Source of the DNA: an uncultured Roseicyclus sp.
GTDB lineage: Bacteria > Pseudomonadota > Alphaproteobacteria > Rhodobacterales > Rhodobacteraceae
Assembly (NCBI GenBank): GCA_947500415.1
Contig: CANMRT010000003.1
Coordinates: 496,001 to 560,000 of the forward strand
Direction: 5' to 3'
DNA: 64,000 bases
Shown: piece after piece, positions 25,020 to 35,279 of the stretch
Position numbering within the stretch: position 1 is the stretch's first letter
Layout: each line of letters opens with the position of its first letter
Notes under the pieces: model-generated
The model's database searches: none
Seen by the model: the letters and a program-made list of their open reading frames with translations, nothing else
What the model was told of the DNA's origin: nothing
Made by a program: the position numbers and the translations under genes

Positions 25020-25883
25020 ATGCTGCCTCCCCTCGATAGTGATCTGATGCGGAGCTTTCTGGCTGTGGTCGAAACCGGCTCTCTTACAAGCGCAGGCAAT
25101 CAACTGGGGCGCACTCAATCGGCCATGTCGATGCAGATCCGACGGTTGGAAGACAGCCTTGGTCAGAGTGTTTTCGTCCGCGAACCGCGCGGTGTCAGGC
25201 TGACCGAGCGGGGCAAGCAGCTATTGCCATACGCTCAACGCGTCGTGGGGCTTTTGGACGAAGCGGCGGTTGCGCTGCGTGAAAAGCCTCTGTCTGGTCC
25301 AGTCCGCGTCGGCGTGCCGGACGAATATATTCAAGGCATTTTGCCTGCCGTTCTTGCCGCCTTTTCTCAACGTCATCCCGACACGCAGGTGACATTGCGC
25401 TGCGATTTCAGTGCACCACAACTTGCGGCCCTAAACGCCGACCTGATTGATCTGGCCGTGATCTACGAAGGGTACAGCGCGGATGAAGTGGAGGTCCTTG
25501 CCGTGGATCCGACGGTCTGGGTGACATCCATCGGGCACGCGCAGCACCTACAACGGCCATTGCCGATCTCGATCTACTTCAGTTCGGATTGGTGTCGGGA
25601 CTATGCCCTTCATTCGCTGGATCAGATTGGAATCCCATACTTTCCGGCTTTCGAATGCGACACTTCAGGCGGGATGCGCAGCGCCGTTGCAAATGGCATC
25701 GCCGTCGCACCTTTGGCCCGCAGTTCCATCCCGCCGGGGTGCCGCGAATTGACCACTGAGGACGGGTTCATGGGGGTCGACAATGCCCGTGTGGTTCTGC
25801 GCAGGAACCCAGCAGGGTCTTCGCCCGCGATTGAGGCCATGGTTGCCACTTTGCGAGAAGCGTTCAAACCGCTCTCCAGCTAA
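25020..25883 (+). CDS. LysR-family transcriptional regulator
   Basis: 287 aa. N-terminal winged helix (DLMRSFLAVVETGSLTSAGN, QLGRTQSAMSMQIRRLEDSLGQSVFVREPRGVRLT) and a C-terminal periplasmic-binding-like effector domain from about residue 95 (VRVGVPDEYIQGILP). It is divergent from the DUF1127 gene, an arrangement frequent in alphaproteobacteria, and may control it. It does not appear to belong to the paa operon and converges on paaJ with a 173-nt gap. The effector is unknown. Confidence 0.9.
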   Translation: MLPPLDSDLMRSFLAVVETGSLTSAGNQLGRTQSAMSMQIRRLEDSLGQSVFVREPRGVRLTERGKQLLPYAQRVVGLLDEAAVALREKPLSGPVRVGVPDEYIQGILPAVLAAFSQRHPDTQVTLRCDFSAPQLAALNADLIDLAVIYEGYSADEVEVLAVDPTVWVTSIGHAQHLQRPLPISIYFSSDWCRDYALHSLDQIGIPYFPAFECDTSGGMRSAVANGIAVAPLARSSIPPGCRELTTEDGFMGVDNARVVLRRNPAGSSPAIEAMVATLREAFKPLSS

Positions 25884-26056
25884 GGCGGCATTTCAACGAT
25901 CATGGCTGTGGGCCTAGAGAAGTTGTATCGCTCAGTACCAGCGAAAATGACGTGCTCTGACACAGCGACAAATTTCTAAGAATTCGCCAGCGAAAGCTCT
26001 TTTCCCTTTTGTATTGCGACCTTAACCCAACTTATCAACCTTGATTATCCTTCCCC

Positions 26057-27253
26057 TCACGCCGCCTCCAGTGCCACCGCGATGCCCTGGCCGACGCCAA
26101 TGCACATCGTCGCCAGCGCCCGTTTTCCGCCCAGAAGATTCATCTCCAAAGCCGCCGTCCCCGTGATCCGAGCGCCCGACATCCCCAACGGATGCCCCAG
26201 CGCAATCGCGCCCCCATTCGGGTTCACGCGCGGGTCATCATCGGCTACACCAAGCTCCCTCAAAACTGCCAAACCCTGCGCCGCGAAGGCCTCATTCAGC
26301 TCGATCACATCAAAATCCCCGATAGAAAGCCCAAGCCGATCCATTAGCTTGGCAGACGCCGGTGATGGCCCCATCCCCATGATCCGAGGCGGCACGCCTG
26401 CAACGGCCCCACCCAGAACCCGGGCAATCGGCGTCAGCCCATGTTTCCCGGCTGCAGCTTCAGAGGCGATAATGAGCGCCGCCGCACCATCGTTTACGCC
26501 GGACGCATTGCCAGCCGTAACCGATCCCCCTTCGCGGAATGGCGCGCGGAGGGATGCCAGCTTCTCCAAAGTTGTGGCGCGCGGATGCTCATCCACCGAT
26601 ACAACCAGGTCATTTCTTTTCCGCTGCTGGATCGTGACTGGAACAATCTCTTGCGCCAACCGATCCGCAGCGCCCGCCGCCTTTTCCTGCGAACGAAGCG
26701 CAAAGGCATCCTGATCTGCGCGGCTGATCCCGTAGTCCTCGGCAACGTTTTCGGCAGTCTCCGGCATCGAGTCGATGCCGTATTGCGCCTTAATCATCGG
26801 GTTCACAAAGCGCCAGCCGATGGTTGTATCGAAGATCTCGGCCTTCCGCGAAAAGGCAGCTTCCGCCTTCGGCATCACAAACGGTGCGCGCGACATGCTT
26901 TCCACGCCGCCCGCAATCATCAATTCAGCCTCACCTGCCTTGATGGCACGCGCCGCAGCGATCACTGCATCCATGCCCGACCCGCAGAGCCGGTTGATCG
27001 TTGTGCCCGGAACACCCTCAGGCAACCCGGCCAACAGAGCCGACATCCGTGAAACGTTGCGATTGTCCTCGCCCGCTTGATTGGCGCAGCCGAACCAGAC
27101 ATCCTCGACTGCACCCCAATCCACGTCGGTGTTTCGATCCATCAATGCGCGGAGCGGCACCGCCCCCAGATCGTCGGCCCTGACGGAAGCAAGGGCGCCT
27201 CCGAACCGGCCTATCGGAGTGCGGACATAGTCGCAGATGAATGCTTCGGGCAT
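26057..27253 (-). CDS. paaJ: 3-oxoadipyl-CoA / 3-oxo-5,6-dehydrosuberyl-CoA thiolase
   Basis: 398 aa, full length. The active-site Cys is in INRLCGSGMD (C90); H354 in ALGHPLGMSG and C384 in MCIGVGQG complete the triad, with the NEAFA block. Sequence and length fit the PaaJ/PcaF group. Its promoter carries the same two-part motif as paaZ/paaI and paaA, which supports the PaaJ role (two thiolytic steps of phenylacetate breakdown) over a pure protocatechuate PcaF function. It could serve both pathways. Confidence 0.85.
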   Translation of the reverse strand: MPEAFICDYVRTPIGRFGGALASVRADDLGAVPLRALMDRNTDVDWGAVEDVWFGCANQAGEDNRNVSRMSALLAGLPEGVPGTTINRLCGSGMDAVIAAARAIKAGEAELMIAGGVESMSRAPFVMPKAEAAFSRKAEIFDTTIGWRFVNPMIKAQYGIDSMPETAENVAEDYGISRADQDAFALRSQEKAAGAADRLAQEIVPVTIQQRKRNDLVVSVDEHPRATTLEKLASLRAPFREGGSVTAGNASGVNDGAAALIIASEAAAGKHGLTPIARVLGGAVAGVPPRIMGMGPSPASAKLMDRLGLSIGDFDVIELNEAFAAQGLAVLRELGVADDDPRVNPNGGAIALGHPLGMSGARITGTAALEMNLLGGKRALATMCIGVGQGIAVALEAA

Positions 27254-27304
27254 CTTAGGCTCCCCTCGTTTTGCATCACGCTAACAGGGCGTGACCTTTG
27301 AGGG

Positions 27305-27351
27305 AATGCGTTACGAACATGAAGCGGATTGCTACATACTCGTAACAATTT
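27305..27351. promoter_or_regulatory. Shared paa motif, paaJ copy
   Basis: AATGCGTTAC (27305-27314) and GTAACAATTT (27342-27351), offset 37 nt, with GTTACGA/TCGTAAC as an inverted repeat. It lies upstream of paaJ, whose start is at 27253 on the minus strand, and ends at the yjbF stop. Confidence 0.5.
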
Positions 27352-28036
27352 ACCGGTAAAGACGTTCGATCCGGAAATGACCCAGCTGCGGCCCCGCGTA
27401 TTGCTCGGACGCCCAAGCAAAACCGTCACCGTCAACCCAATACCGGTTCTCGAACGGCGCGCCGTTTCCGAGCTGAAGGGTGCACCGCTCAATGACACGG
27501 GTGAGGGTTTGGACCCGGCCAAAGATGTTGATGGCTTCAGAACCCCCAAAGCCGATTTCGCAGCTATATCCTGTCTGAACCGTCTGGATATCACCTTCGA
27601 CTGCGCTGTGAACGCGCGGCGCAGAACCGCCACGTCGTTGCACCAGAGCCACACGGGCAGCCTCGATATCGGTCGAATAGAGGTCGAACGCATACCCGCG
27701 CGTCGCCCGCAAGAGACCTTCGCTTGAAAGCGTTATCGTGATGTCACCATCGCCCTGCCAAGTCTCATTCGGGCCATTGGTAGCAATCCGCGTCATCGTT
27801 GACGACGTGCCGATGGTATCGTTCTCGACAAGGATTAGCGGGACGGCGGCCCGATTGATCAGGTCACGTGTCAGTACTGCACGCGGGTCGACGCGAGGGG
27901 CCTCGGGCGCATTGCGCGAGAATGCTCCGGACGCAAGAGATTGCGCGGTATTGAGCAGGGGATCATCAGCACGGCTACCGCACCCGGCCAGCAGGCAAAT
28001 CATAATCAGGGAAAAGATTGCAGATCTCAACGCCAT
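27350..28036 (-). CDS. yjbF: YjbF/GfcB-family outer-membrane lipoprotein
   Basis: 228 aa. The signal peptide has lipobox LLAGC with Cys19, so the mature protein should be lipid-anchored. The rest matches YjbF/GfcB proteins of group-4 capsule and yjbEFGH operons, which aid polysaccharide export. Conserved segments include RAAVPLILVENDTIG and GDGDITITLSSEGLLRATRGYAFDLY. It overlaps the yjbH end by 10 nt and is the last gene of that operon. No yjbE or yjbG is seen nearby. Confidence 0.85.
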   Translation of the reverse strand: MALRSAIFSLIMICLLAGCGSRADDPLLNTAQSLASGAFSRNAPEAPRVDPRAVLTRDLINRAAVPLILVENDTIGTSSTMTRIATNGPNETWQGDGDITITLSSEGLLRATRGYAFDLYSTDIEAARVALVQRRGGSAPRVHSAVEGDIQTVQTGYSCEIGFGGSEAINIFGRVQTLTRVIERCTLQLGNGAPFENRYWVDGDGFAWASEQYAGPQLGHFRIERLYR

Positions 28037-30234
28037 ATCATCGCCTCCGTCTCTTCGAAGGAGGGTCGGGTGTAGTCGATCACCAAATTATGCAAGCGCC
28101 CTTCGACATCGAGCCGGGCACCGCCGTCGCGTTGAACGGGCCGGATGATACCGCCGTTGCTGGCACGTGTCGAATTGCCAGTGAACCATGCAAAGGGAAT
28201 GTCCAACGTCAGGCCTTTGTCGAACGAACCCTCGCCAAAACTCTCGAACGAAACGTCGGTAAAGGTCGCAAAGGCGCCAACACGCCAGCCGTTGTCAAAC
28301 GTCCGCTCCAACGTGATCGTCGAGCCCCAGTCGCCTGCCAAATACCGGCCCGCATCAACCTGCAAGTCGAAGCTGTCGGACAGACTGTAGTAGGCGGAGA
28401 TATGGCCAGATGTGACGTTGTAGTCCTGCACGCCGAAAAGCCCATCGTAGTCACGCCGCCACACGTGGTTGAGCTCCACTCCGAGGCCCAGGCGCGAATT
28501 GGCGGGTTGCCACAAGAGTTCACCTGAGACGCCTGCAAACATGCGTTCCAGGTAGCCCACAGTGACACGGCTATAGAGGTTTTCGGCGGGACGTCCGTAG
28601 TGGCTGAACGTCAGGCGGTCGACGTAGACGTGGCTTTCCTGATGGTAAAGCGCGCCATCAGAGCGAACGACGGGCGGTGGGTTGGGCGGCGGCATCTCAT
28701 TCACGATCTGCGCTTGGTCCAAGGTACCGACAATCGGGGCGCGGACGACACCGGACGCCACGAAACCATTGCCGAAACGGTACTCAGCCGAAAACTCAAC
28801 ACCCACATCAAAAAGGAAGGGATTGTCTGGATCGAAGACCGAGGCATCGAAGTATGGGCCGATGCCCCAGGTCAGGCGAGGACGTTCTACTTCCACATCC
28901 AGGCCAACTGGGTCTGGTGTTGTGCGTGCATCCTCGATTTCAGCAACCGCAATCGCGACTTCGGCGCCGCCAGGATCAAACTCCAAGAGTTCCACGTCCG
29001 AGCGCGCGATGCGCACGCGGCTGGTATCTAGGCCCTCGACCACAAAGATCACTTCGAACACTTCGACGGAGGGCGGCAGGGCCGCACTCATCGCGCGCAA
29101 AACGCGACCAAGTGCTTGGCTTTCGTGGTTGTACTGCTCGTTACGCACCCGAATGGTGGCGCGGCGCGCATCCAGCGTCAGTCGTTCCAGGAACAGGCCC
29201 TGATCCTCAAACAGCTGTGCGAAGTTGTCCCGTAGAACAGGGCCGCCACCGGGTTGTTCGACCCAATCTGTTTCATAGGGCGTAGGCGACGGCGTACGGA
29301 CTGCGACAGGCCGCGGTGCCGGGTCGCCCGCACTCGCCGGGATCGGAGGCCGGTTTGGATTGAGCGCCATTTGAACACTGACACCGAACGTCTCCCCACC
29401 CAGCACATAGGCGCTACCGGTCAGAAGATCCGAGAAAGCATAAGTCGCACCCAGATTGATTGCGGAATCTGGCGCCGGAAGCCCGCCCGCGCCCTCACGC
29501 GCGTAGACGTCTGTGGAATATTCCAACTGAAGGCGAAGACGATCCGATGCCTGCCATTCCACTCCGCCGAAGAACGCCGCATCGCCGCGGAAAAACTGAT
29601 CGAGGGTTACTGTGCCACCGAGGCCGAAGCTACGCGGAGGTCGGGTTTCGAACCGGTCGTCAATGATGCCAAGCGGGTTGGTAAATCCGTTGCGTCCTGC
29701 AAGTCGCCCCCATCCGAGGCCCACTGTGACGGCAACCTGATCATATTCCCCGAAGTGCCGTGTCGCCACGACATATTCACCACCATAGAGTCCTGTGCCT
29801 GCCAGATCACGAATACCAACGGCTACGGCTGGAAACCCGCCGCGTTCTTCAAGAATCTGCCAGTGCAGGTCGAAACTACGATCAAACAAGATGTCTCGTC
29901 CGGCTGCTGAGGGGATGTCTATCCCGCTGTACCGGAAGGTAGCAGTAACGCTTGGCAGGACCTGAAAGGCGATTGTTCCACGCGACCCGAGTGCAGAGTG
30001 GGACACGGTGAAGGAGAGCTCGCCATCCGGGAAGGCATCCGCGGACGGCATATCAATCAAACCCGGCAAGCCGAATGAATTGACGGACGGGCGATCAGTC
30101 CGGCCGGAAAAGTCCTGCGCCAAAGATGGCGGCGCCAATGCGCTAGACAGCCCAAGGAACACGACAATGCCCCAAGCACGCGAAACGCTGACAATGGACC
30201 TCAAAAGCCGCACCCTAGCCCCCTGCATTGGCAT
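28027..30234 (-). CDS. yjbH: YjbH/GfcD-like outer-membrane beta-barrel exopolysaccharide protein
   Basis: 735 aa, with a signal sequence (about 1-40, cleavage near SLAQ) followed by the YjbH opening SVNSFGLPGLIDMPSADAFPDGELSFTVS. YjbH proteins form large outer-membrane barrels linked to export of exopolysaccharide or capsule. Many short alternating beta-strand segments are seen through residues 60-310 and 440-735. A proline-rich linker with PTPYETDWVEQPGGGP lies near residue 315. The operon partner yjbF overlaps it, and the GDP-fucose operon is just upstream on the same strand. Confidence 0.85.
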   Translation of the reverse strand: MPMQGARVRLLRSIVSVSRAWGIVVFLGLSSALAPPSLAQDFSGRTDRPSVNSFGLPGLIDMPSADAFPDGELSFTVSHSALGSRGTIAFQVLPSVTATFRYSGIDIPSAAGRDILFDRSFDLHWQILEERGGFPAVAVGIRDLAGTGLYGGEYVVATRHFGEYDQVAVTVGLGWGRLAGRNGFTNPLGIIDDRFETRPPRSFGLGGTVTLDQFFRGDAAFFGGVEWQASDRLRLQLEYSTDVYAREGAGGLPAPDSAINLGATYAFSDLLTGSAYVLGGETFGVSVQMALNPNRPPIPASAGDPAPRPVAVRTPSPTPYETDWVEQPGGGPVLRDNFAQLFEDQGLFLERLTLDARRATIRVRNEQYNHESQALGRVLRAMSAALPPSVEVFEVIFVVEGLDTSRVRIARSDVELLEFDPGGAEVAIAVAEIEDARTTPDPVGLDVEVERPRLTWGIGPYFDASVFDPDNPFLFDVGVEFSAEYRFGNGFVASGVVRAPIVGTLDQAQIVNEMPPPNPPPVVRSDGALYHQESHVYVDRLTFSHYGRPAENLYSRVTVGYLERMFAGVSGELLWQPANSRLGLGVELNHVWRRDYDGLFGVQDYNVTSGHISAYYSLSDSFDLQVDAGRYLAGDWGSTITLERTFDNGWRVGAFATFTDVSFESFGEGSFDKGLTLDIPFAWFTGNSTRASNGGIIRPVQRDGGARLDVEGRLHNLVIDYTRPSFEETEAMIWR

Positions 30235-30359
30235 GTGCCTTTAGTACCAGATCTAGCCATATCCGCTTTGTCGGCGGACCAGCAATCCCTGCATCGGCGG
30301 AATCCCTCCACCCGATGCAAAGGGGATACGAACAAGGCTGGCTGCTAGAGAAATCCGCC

Positions 30360-31793
30360 TTAATCGCGGGCGTAAACATCTTCATACCGGATGATATCAT
30401 CCTCACCGAGGTAGCTTCCCGTCTGCACTTCGACGAGGCGCATGGGCAGTTTGCCGGGATTCTCCATCCGGTGCACGGCCCCGAGCGGGACATAGACTGA
30501 CTGATTCTCGGAAACCAGGCGCACTTCATCGCCGATGGTAACTTTGGCCGTACCCTCGACGACAATCCAATGCTCTGCGCGATGGTGATGGCTTTGCAAA
30601 GACAGCGAGGCGCCTGGATTGACGAAGATCTGTTTGACCTGAAAGCGATTGCCTATCGTCAGGCTCTCGAACCAGCCCCAGGGTCGGTAATCGACCGGTA
30701 ATTGCGTGGCTTGCGATGCCCCCTTCGCCCCTAGCAGTTCAACAACCTTCTTTACGTCCTGAGCGTGGTCTTTATGGGCCACTAGCACAGCGTCAGGCAT
30801 CGCAACAACGACTGTATTTTCGAGACCGATGCCAACAACTTCCTGGGTATCGGAGGTTCCGAATAGCATCGTATCAGAGCACCCTAAAGCGGTCGCCTGC
30901 CCCATGGTTACAACACCGCCTGACCCGTCGCCCTGCTCGCGCAAGACCGCATTCCAATCGCCCATGTCAGACCATTCGCCGCCGAAAGGAACGGCGACCA
31001 AATCATCGGTCTTTTGCATCACGGCGTGATCGATCGAGATATCTGGCAAACTATCCCAAGCCACTGGGTCGAGGCGGCAGAAGCCCAGGTCATGCACAGA
31101 GCCTTCGACCGCAGCGCGAACATGTTCCAACGTGTCGGGTGCGTGTTGTTCCAGCTCGGCCAGGATTTTCTGCGTTGAGAAAAAGAAGATGCCTGCATTC
31201 CACAGGTGCTTGCCGCCTTCCAACAGTTGGGCTGCCGTTTCGGCGTTTGGCTTTTCAACGAACGACCGCAACGGTTGCGGGATCGGAGCGAAATCTGCCG
31301 CAGGTTGTTCCGATAGCTCCAGCCAACCATAGCCTGTCTCGGCCCTATCCGGTCGGATACCGAAGGTCACGATATGGCCGGCCTCCGCTGAAGGTTGCGC
31401 GGCCGCCACTGCGGCCATGAAACGCGCGGCATCGGGGATCAAGTGATCACTGGGCGCCACAAGCATCAGTGACGGGCCATGTTTCGCTTCAAGCGAAACT
31501 GCTGCAGCACATATGGCTGCGGCGGTGTTGCGCGCCGACGGCTCAAGTAGGATTGCGGCCGGGGCCACTTCTATCGCCGCCAGCTGCTCAAGTGCCAGGA
31601 ACCGGAAATCGGAACCGGTGACAATCATCGGTGCCTCAAATCCTTCACCAGTCAGGCGGGCGGCGGAGGTCTGGAAAAGTGACTGCTCTCCAATCAACTT
31701 CGTGAATTGCTTCGGAAAGGACTTCCGCGACAACGGCCAAAGCCGAGTGCCTGACCCGCCGCAAAGAATGACTGGATGCACTTTCTTAGACAT
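30360..31793 (-). CDS. manC: Mannose-1-phosphate guanylyltransferase / mannose-6-phosphate isomerase
   Basis: 477 aa, type-II bifunctional enzyme. N-terminal nucleotidyltransferase motif LCGGSGTRLWPLSRKSFPKQF (pyrophosphorylase signature) and, after about residue 340, a cupin isomerase domain with QSHHHRAEHWIVVEGTAKVTIGDE. It makes GDP-mannose (EC 2.7.7.13) and supplies fructose-6-phosphate to mannose-6-phosphate isomerisation. It is the third gene of the GDP-fucose set (gmd, fcl, manC), 9 nt behind fcl. No phosphomannomutase gene is present here. Confidence 0.92.
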   Translation of the reverse strand: MSKKVHPVILCGGSGTRLWPLSRKSFPKQFTKLIGEQSLFQTSAARLTGEGFEAPMIVTGSDFRFLALEQLAAIEVAPAAILLEPSARNTAAAICAAAVSLEAKHGPSLMLVAPSDHLIPDAARFMAAVAAAQPSAEAGHIVTFGIRPDRAETGYGWLELSEQPAADFAPIPQPLRSFVEKPNAETAAQLLEGGKHLWNAGIFFFSTQKILAELEQHAPDTLEHVRAAVEGSVHDLGFCRLDPVAWDSLPDISIDHAVMQKTDDLVAVPFGGEWSDMGDWNAVLREQGDGSGGVVTMGQATALGCSDTMLFGTSDTQEVVGIGLENTVVVAMPDAVLVAHKDHAQDVKKVVELLGAKGASQATQLPVDYRPWGWFESLTIGNRFQVKQIFVNPGASLSLQSHHHRAEHWIVVEGTAKVTIGDEVRLVSENQSVYVPLGAVHRMENPGKLPMRLVEVQTGSYLGEDDIIRYEDVYARD

Positions 31794-31802
31794 GTTGCTG
31801 CC

Positions 31803-32777
31803 TCAGGTTCTCAGCTCGGATTGATGCGACACGAACCAATCATAGGTCGATTTTAACCCTTCATGCAGATCAATCTGCGCCTGCCACCCCATTTCGGCCA
31901 AACGGCTAACCTCCATCAGCTTGCGCATGGTGCCGTCGGGTTTGGTTGGGTCCGTCAGAATATCGCCATCGAACCCGGTCACATTTGCGATCAATTTCGC
32001 AATCTCAAAAATGCTGTGATCGCGCCCTGTGCCCACGTTGATGTGGCTCAGCATTGGCTCGGTGTTTGCAGTATATTCGGCAGTCGGTAGGTCCATCACA
32101 AAAAGGGACGCCGCCGCCATGTCATCGACATGCAGGAATTCGCGACGCGGTGTGCCCGTGCCCCAAATTGTGACGCTGTCTGCCCCCGATTGCGCGGCCT
32201 CGTGAAAGCGCCGGATCAATGCAGGAAGCACATGTGAATTCTCGGGGTGAAAGTTGTCGCCCGGCCCATAGAGATTGGTCGGCATGACGGAGCGGTAATC
32301 GACGCCATGCTGCCGGTTGTAGCTTTCGCACAGTTTGATCCCCGCGATTTTGGCGATGGCGTATGGCTCATTCGTGGGCTCCAACACGCCCGTCAGCAGG
32401 GCATCTTCCGCCATCGGCTGGGGGGCTGCTTTGGGGTAAATGCAGGAGGAGCCAAGTTGCAGCAACCGGGTGACGCCAGCGGCAAAAGCGCCTTGGATCA
32501 CGTTGCATTCGATCATCAGGTTTTCATAGATGAAGTCAGCGGGAAAGGTGTTGTTGGCGTGGATACCGCCCACCTTTGCCGCCGCAAGAACAACGACGTC
32601 CGGACACATGTCGCCAAGGAACGCATGGGTTGCCGCCTGATCCGTTAAATTCACATCGTCACGGCCCGCGGTGACCAGCTCAAGATCCTCACCAGCATCC
32701 ACGCGAGCCTGCAATTGACGCAAGATCGCCCCCCCAACCATTCCGCGATGCCCGGCAACGAAGATTTTCTGGCCCAT
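31803..32777 (-). CDS. fcl: GDP-L-fucose synthase
   Basis: 324 aa SDR/epimerase-reductase. The NAD(P) motif is [12 protein letters not shown], and the catalytic YxxxK is in [41 protein letters not shown] and [27 protein letters not shown] are characteristic of GDP-L-fucose synthases. It makes GDP-L-fucose from the 4-keto-6-deoxymannose product of Gmd (EC 1.1.1.271). An 11-nt gap from gmd indicates one operon. Confidence 0.95.
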   Translation of the reverse strand: MGQKIFVAGHRGMVGGAILRQLQARVDAGEDLELVTAGRDDVNLTDQAATHAFLGDMCPDVVVLAAAKVGGIHANNTFPADFIYENLMIECNVIQGAFAAGVTRLLQLGSSCIYPKAAPQPMAEDALLTGVLEPTNEPYAIAKIAGIKLCESYNRQHGVDYRSVMPTNLYGPGDNFHPENSHVLPALIRRFHEAAQSGADSVTIWGTGTPRREFLHVDDMAAASLFVMDLPTAEYTANTEPMLSHINVGTGRDHSIFEIAKLIANVTGFDGDILTDPTKPDGTMRKLMEVSRLAEMGWQAQIDLHEGLKSTYDWFVSHQSELRT

Positions 32778-32788
32778 ACGCCCGGCCC

Positions 32789-33910
32789 CTAATTTTCGAT
32801 GGCGACAGGCAAATCGAGCCCGTGCTCTTTAAGCAAAGCCTGACGACGAGCTGTTTTGACATCCTCTTGCACCATCTCGGTGCACATCTCATGCACGGTG
32901 ATCTCAGGTTCCCATCCAAGCATTTGCTTGGCTTTGGATGGGTCCCCTAGAAGCGTTTCAACTTCCGCCGGACGAAAGTAGCGCGGATCAATTCGTAACA
33001 GCACATCGCCGACCTTAACAAACGGGGCCTTGTCCCCTTCGACCGCCGCCACGGTGCCGATTTCGTCGACGCCCTTGCCGCTAAATTCGAGCGTTATGCC
33101 TAACTCTGCCGCTGACCACTCAATGAATTGCCGCACGGAATACTGCTTGCCCGTCGCAATTACAAAATCTTCGGGCGTGTCTTGTTGGAGCATCATCCAC
33201 TGCATCCGAACGTAGTCCTTGGCGTGCCCCCAATCGCGCAGGGCATCGATGTTGCCCATATAGAGGCAATCCTCCAACCCGTAGGCGATATTAGACAATC
33301 CGCGAGTGATCTTGCGCGTCACGAAAGTTTCCCCTCGCCGTGGGCTTTCGTGGTTAAAGAGGATGCCGTTGCAGGCATACATCCCATAGGCTTCGCGATA
33401 GTTCACGGTGATCCAATAGGAGTAGAGCTTTGCCACCGCGTAGGGCGAGCGCGGGTAAAAGGGTGTCGCCTCACGCTGCGGCGTTTCCTGGACCAGGCCA
33501 TAAAGTTCTGAAGTCGAGGCCTGATAGAAACGCGTCTTCTCTTCCAGCCCAAGAAACCGGATGGCTTCCAGCAGTCGCAAGGTGCCAAGTGCATCAACAT
33601 CGGCGGTGTATTCCGGCGACTCGAAGCTGACCGCTACATGGGACTGAGCGCCCAGGTTATACACCTCGTCCGGTTTCACCTCTGAGATGATGCGTGTCAG
33701 ATTGGAGGTGTCTGACAGATCACCGTAGTGCAACTTCAGTTGTGCATGCTCTACGTGCGGATCCTGGTAAATGTGGTCAATCCGGGCAGTATTAAGTGAT
33801 GAACTGCGTCGCTTGATCCCGTGAACTTCATAGCCCTTTTGAAGGAGAAGTTCGGCCAAGAAGGATCCGTCTTGTCCGGTAATCCCAGTGATGAGTGCCC
33901 GTTTCGTCAT
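32789..33910 (-). CDS. gmd: GDP-mannose 4,6-dehydratase
   Basis: 373 aa from the ATG at 33910 ([16 protein letters not shown]). A longer frame continues 135 codons into the divergent promoter region without similarity and is not used. Motifs: TGITGQDG (8-15), [10 protein letters not shown] with the catalytic Tyr and Lys, and [19 protein letters not shown], a Gmd-specific block. It converts GDP-mannose to the 4-keto-6-deoxy sugar (EC 4.2.1.47). It leads the minus-strand operon gmd, fcl, manC. Confidence 0.95.
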   Translation of the reverse strand: MTKRALITGITGQDGSFLAELLLQKGYEVHGIKRRSSSLNTARIDHIYQDPHVEHAQLKLHYGDLSDTSNLTRIISEVKPDEVYNLGAQSHVAVSFESPEYTADVDALGTLRLLEAIRFLGLEEKTRFYQASTSELYGLVQETPQREATPFYPRSPYAVAKLYSYWITVNYREAYGMYACNGILFNHESPRRGETFVTRKITRGLSNIAYGLEDCLYMGNIDALRDWGHAKDYVRMQWMMLQQDTPEDFVIATGKQYSVRQFIEWSAAELGITLEFSGKGVDEIGTVAAVEGDKAPFVKVGDVLLRIDPRYFRPAEVETLLGDPSKAKQMLGWEPEITVHEMCTEMVQEDVKTARRQALLKEHGLDLPVAIEN

Positions 33911-34181
33911 GCCCTGCTCCGCGTAGGATCTTCTTGCCCGATAGATAGGGCCTTGTTCCAAGGAATAAGCAAGGACGCAATGCGGTTCAAAGGCATGGAT
34001 CGCGACGAAATCGGGGACCTGTCGAAGCCCAACTGCACTACCGACAGCGCGCATCGGGCACACAGCAATATGAGCAAGCGAAATTCCCGCGACAATCCAG
34101 ACTTTTGGAAACAAGGATTGATGAGTAGGACAAACCCATCTAGGACCCAAAAACTGCTTACGCCCAAAGGCCCTTGTCACC
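33911..34181. promoter_or_regulatory. Divergent promoter region of the two polysaccharide operons
   Basis: 271 nt without a convincing gene between gmd (minus) and the dehydratase gene (plus). It holds an 18-bp imperfect palindrome CTTGTTCC-AA-GGAATAAG (33952-33969, one mismatch) about 42 nt before gmd. No -35/-10 pair can be assigned with confidence. Confidence 0.5.
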
Positions 34182-35237
34182 ATGACGAACAACGTTGAAC
34201 CGCAGCATTCGTCACCGAAACGCGTAGATCGCGTGTTGATCACCGGTGGCACTGGTTCATTCGGAAAGACCATGCTCCGCGACCTTCTGGATAAGGGAGT
34301 TGAGCAGATCTGCATCCTCAGCCGGGATGAAGAGAAACAAGATGCTCTGCGCGCTGATCTGCGTGACGATCGGGTAAAATACTACATCGGCGACGTTCGT
34401 GATCGTGACTCGGTTGATCGCGCCATGAAGGGTGTTGATTGCGTTTTTCATGCTGCAGCCTTGAAGCAGGTACCAAGCTGCGAGTTCTTTCCTCATGAGG
34501 CTGTCCGCACGAACATTATCGGATCCGAAAACGTGATCCGGTCGAGCATTGCGGCAGGCGTCCGAAGTGTTGTTTGCCTGTCTACCGACAAGGCGGTTTT
34601 TCCGGTCAACGCGATGGGCATGTCCAAGGCCATGATGGAAAAGACGGCTCAGGCGGCTGCACGAGAACTCGGTCCAGGTGCCGACACCACTATTTCCTGC
34701 GTACGCTACGGAAACGTGATGTATTCTCGTGGCTCCGCGATCCCCTTGTTCGTGCGTCAGATCAAGTCCGGTAAGCCGATCACGATAACCGAACCGACAA
34801 TGACGCGCTTTTTGATGCCGTTGCGCGACAGCGTGGCGTTGGTCCACTACGCTTTCGATAATGCCAGACAGGGCGACTTGTTCATCAAAAAGGCGCCCGC
34901 GGCTACGATCGAGAACCTTGTCGCGGCGATCAAACAGTTGTTTGGCGTTCCAGATCACCCCGTTGAAGTGATCGGCTGGCGTCATGCCGAAAAACTATAC
35001 GAGACACTTGCGAGCGCACAGGATTTAGCAAATTCCGAAGACATGGGTGCTTACTATCGCATCATCTTGGATCAGCGCGACCTGAACTACGGCGCCTATT
35101 TCAGCGAGGGCGACACAGACACTCGTTCGTACAATGACTACCACTCGCACAATTGCGAACAGCTCTCAGTCCAGCAAATCGAAGAACTCCTCGCAAGCCT
35201 GCCTGAAATCGCCCTGGATCTCGGGCGCACCCACTAG
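34182..35237 (+). CDS. UDP-GlcNAc 4,6-dehydratase/epimerase, CapE/FnlA/WbvB-like
   Basis: 351 aa extended SDR. NAD(P) motif [10 protein letters not shown] near residue 22; the catalytic block [21 protein letters not shown] has Met in place of the usual Tyr of YxxxK, as in CapE/FnlA-type dehydratases. It should convert UDP-GlcNAc to a 4-keto-6-deoxy intermediate with C5 (and possibly C3) inversion, a precursor of UDP-L-FucNAc or UDP-L-QuiNAc. It leads the plus-strand cluster, 42 nt before the RmlD-like reductase. Which sugar results depends on the two partner enzymes. Confidence 0.85.
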   Translation: MTNNVEPQHSSPKRVDRVLITGGTGSFGKTMLRDLLDKGVEQICILSRDEEKQDALRADLRDDRVKYYIGDVRDRDSVDRAMKGVDCVFHAAALKQVPSCEFFPHEAVRTNIIGSENVIRSSIAAGVRSVVCLSTDKAVFPVNAMGMSKAMMEKTAQAAARELGPGADTTISCVRYGNVMYSRGSAIPLFVRQIKSGKPITITEPTMTRFLMPLRDSVALVHYAFDNARQGDLFIKKAPAATIENLVAAIKQLFGVPDHPVEVIGWRHAEKLYETLASAQDLANSEDMGAYYRIILDQRDLNYGAYFSEGDTDTRSYNDYHSHNCEQLSVQQIEELLASLPEIALDLGRTH

Positions 35238-35279
35238 GCCAGGCATTGTGTTCGACCCGCCAAACAAGAAAGAGACTTG

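Noticed and set aside
27349-27360. Perfect 12-bp palindrome TTTACCGGTAAA
   Set aside because: It spans the yjbF stop codon and its last codons, so coincidence is likely; it is mentioned only because the shared paa motif ends here.
32789-34315. Extended 508-aa form of GDP-mannose 4,6-dehydratase
   Set aside because: The first 135 residues are unlike the family and lie in the divergent promoter; the ATG at 33910 gives the standard N-terminus.
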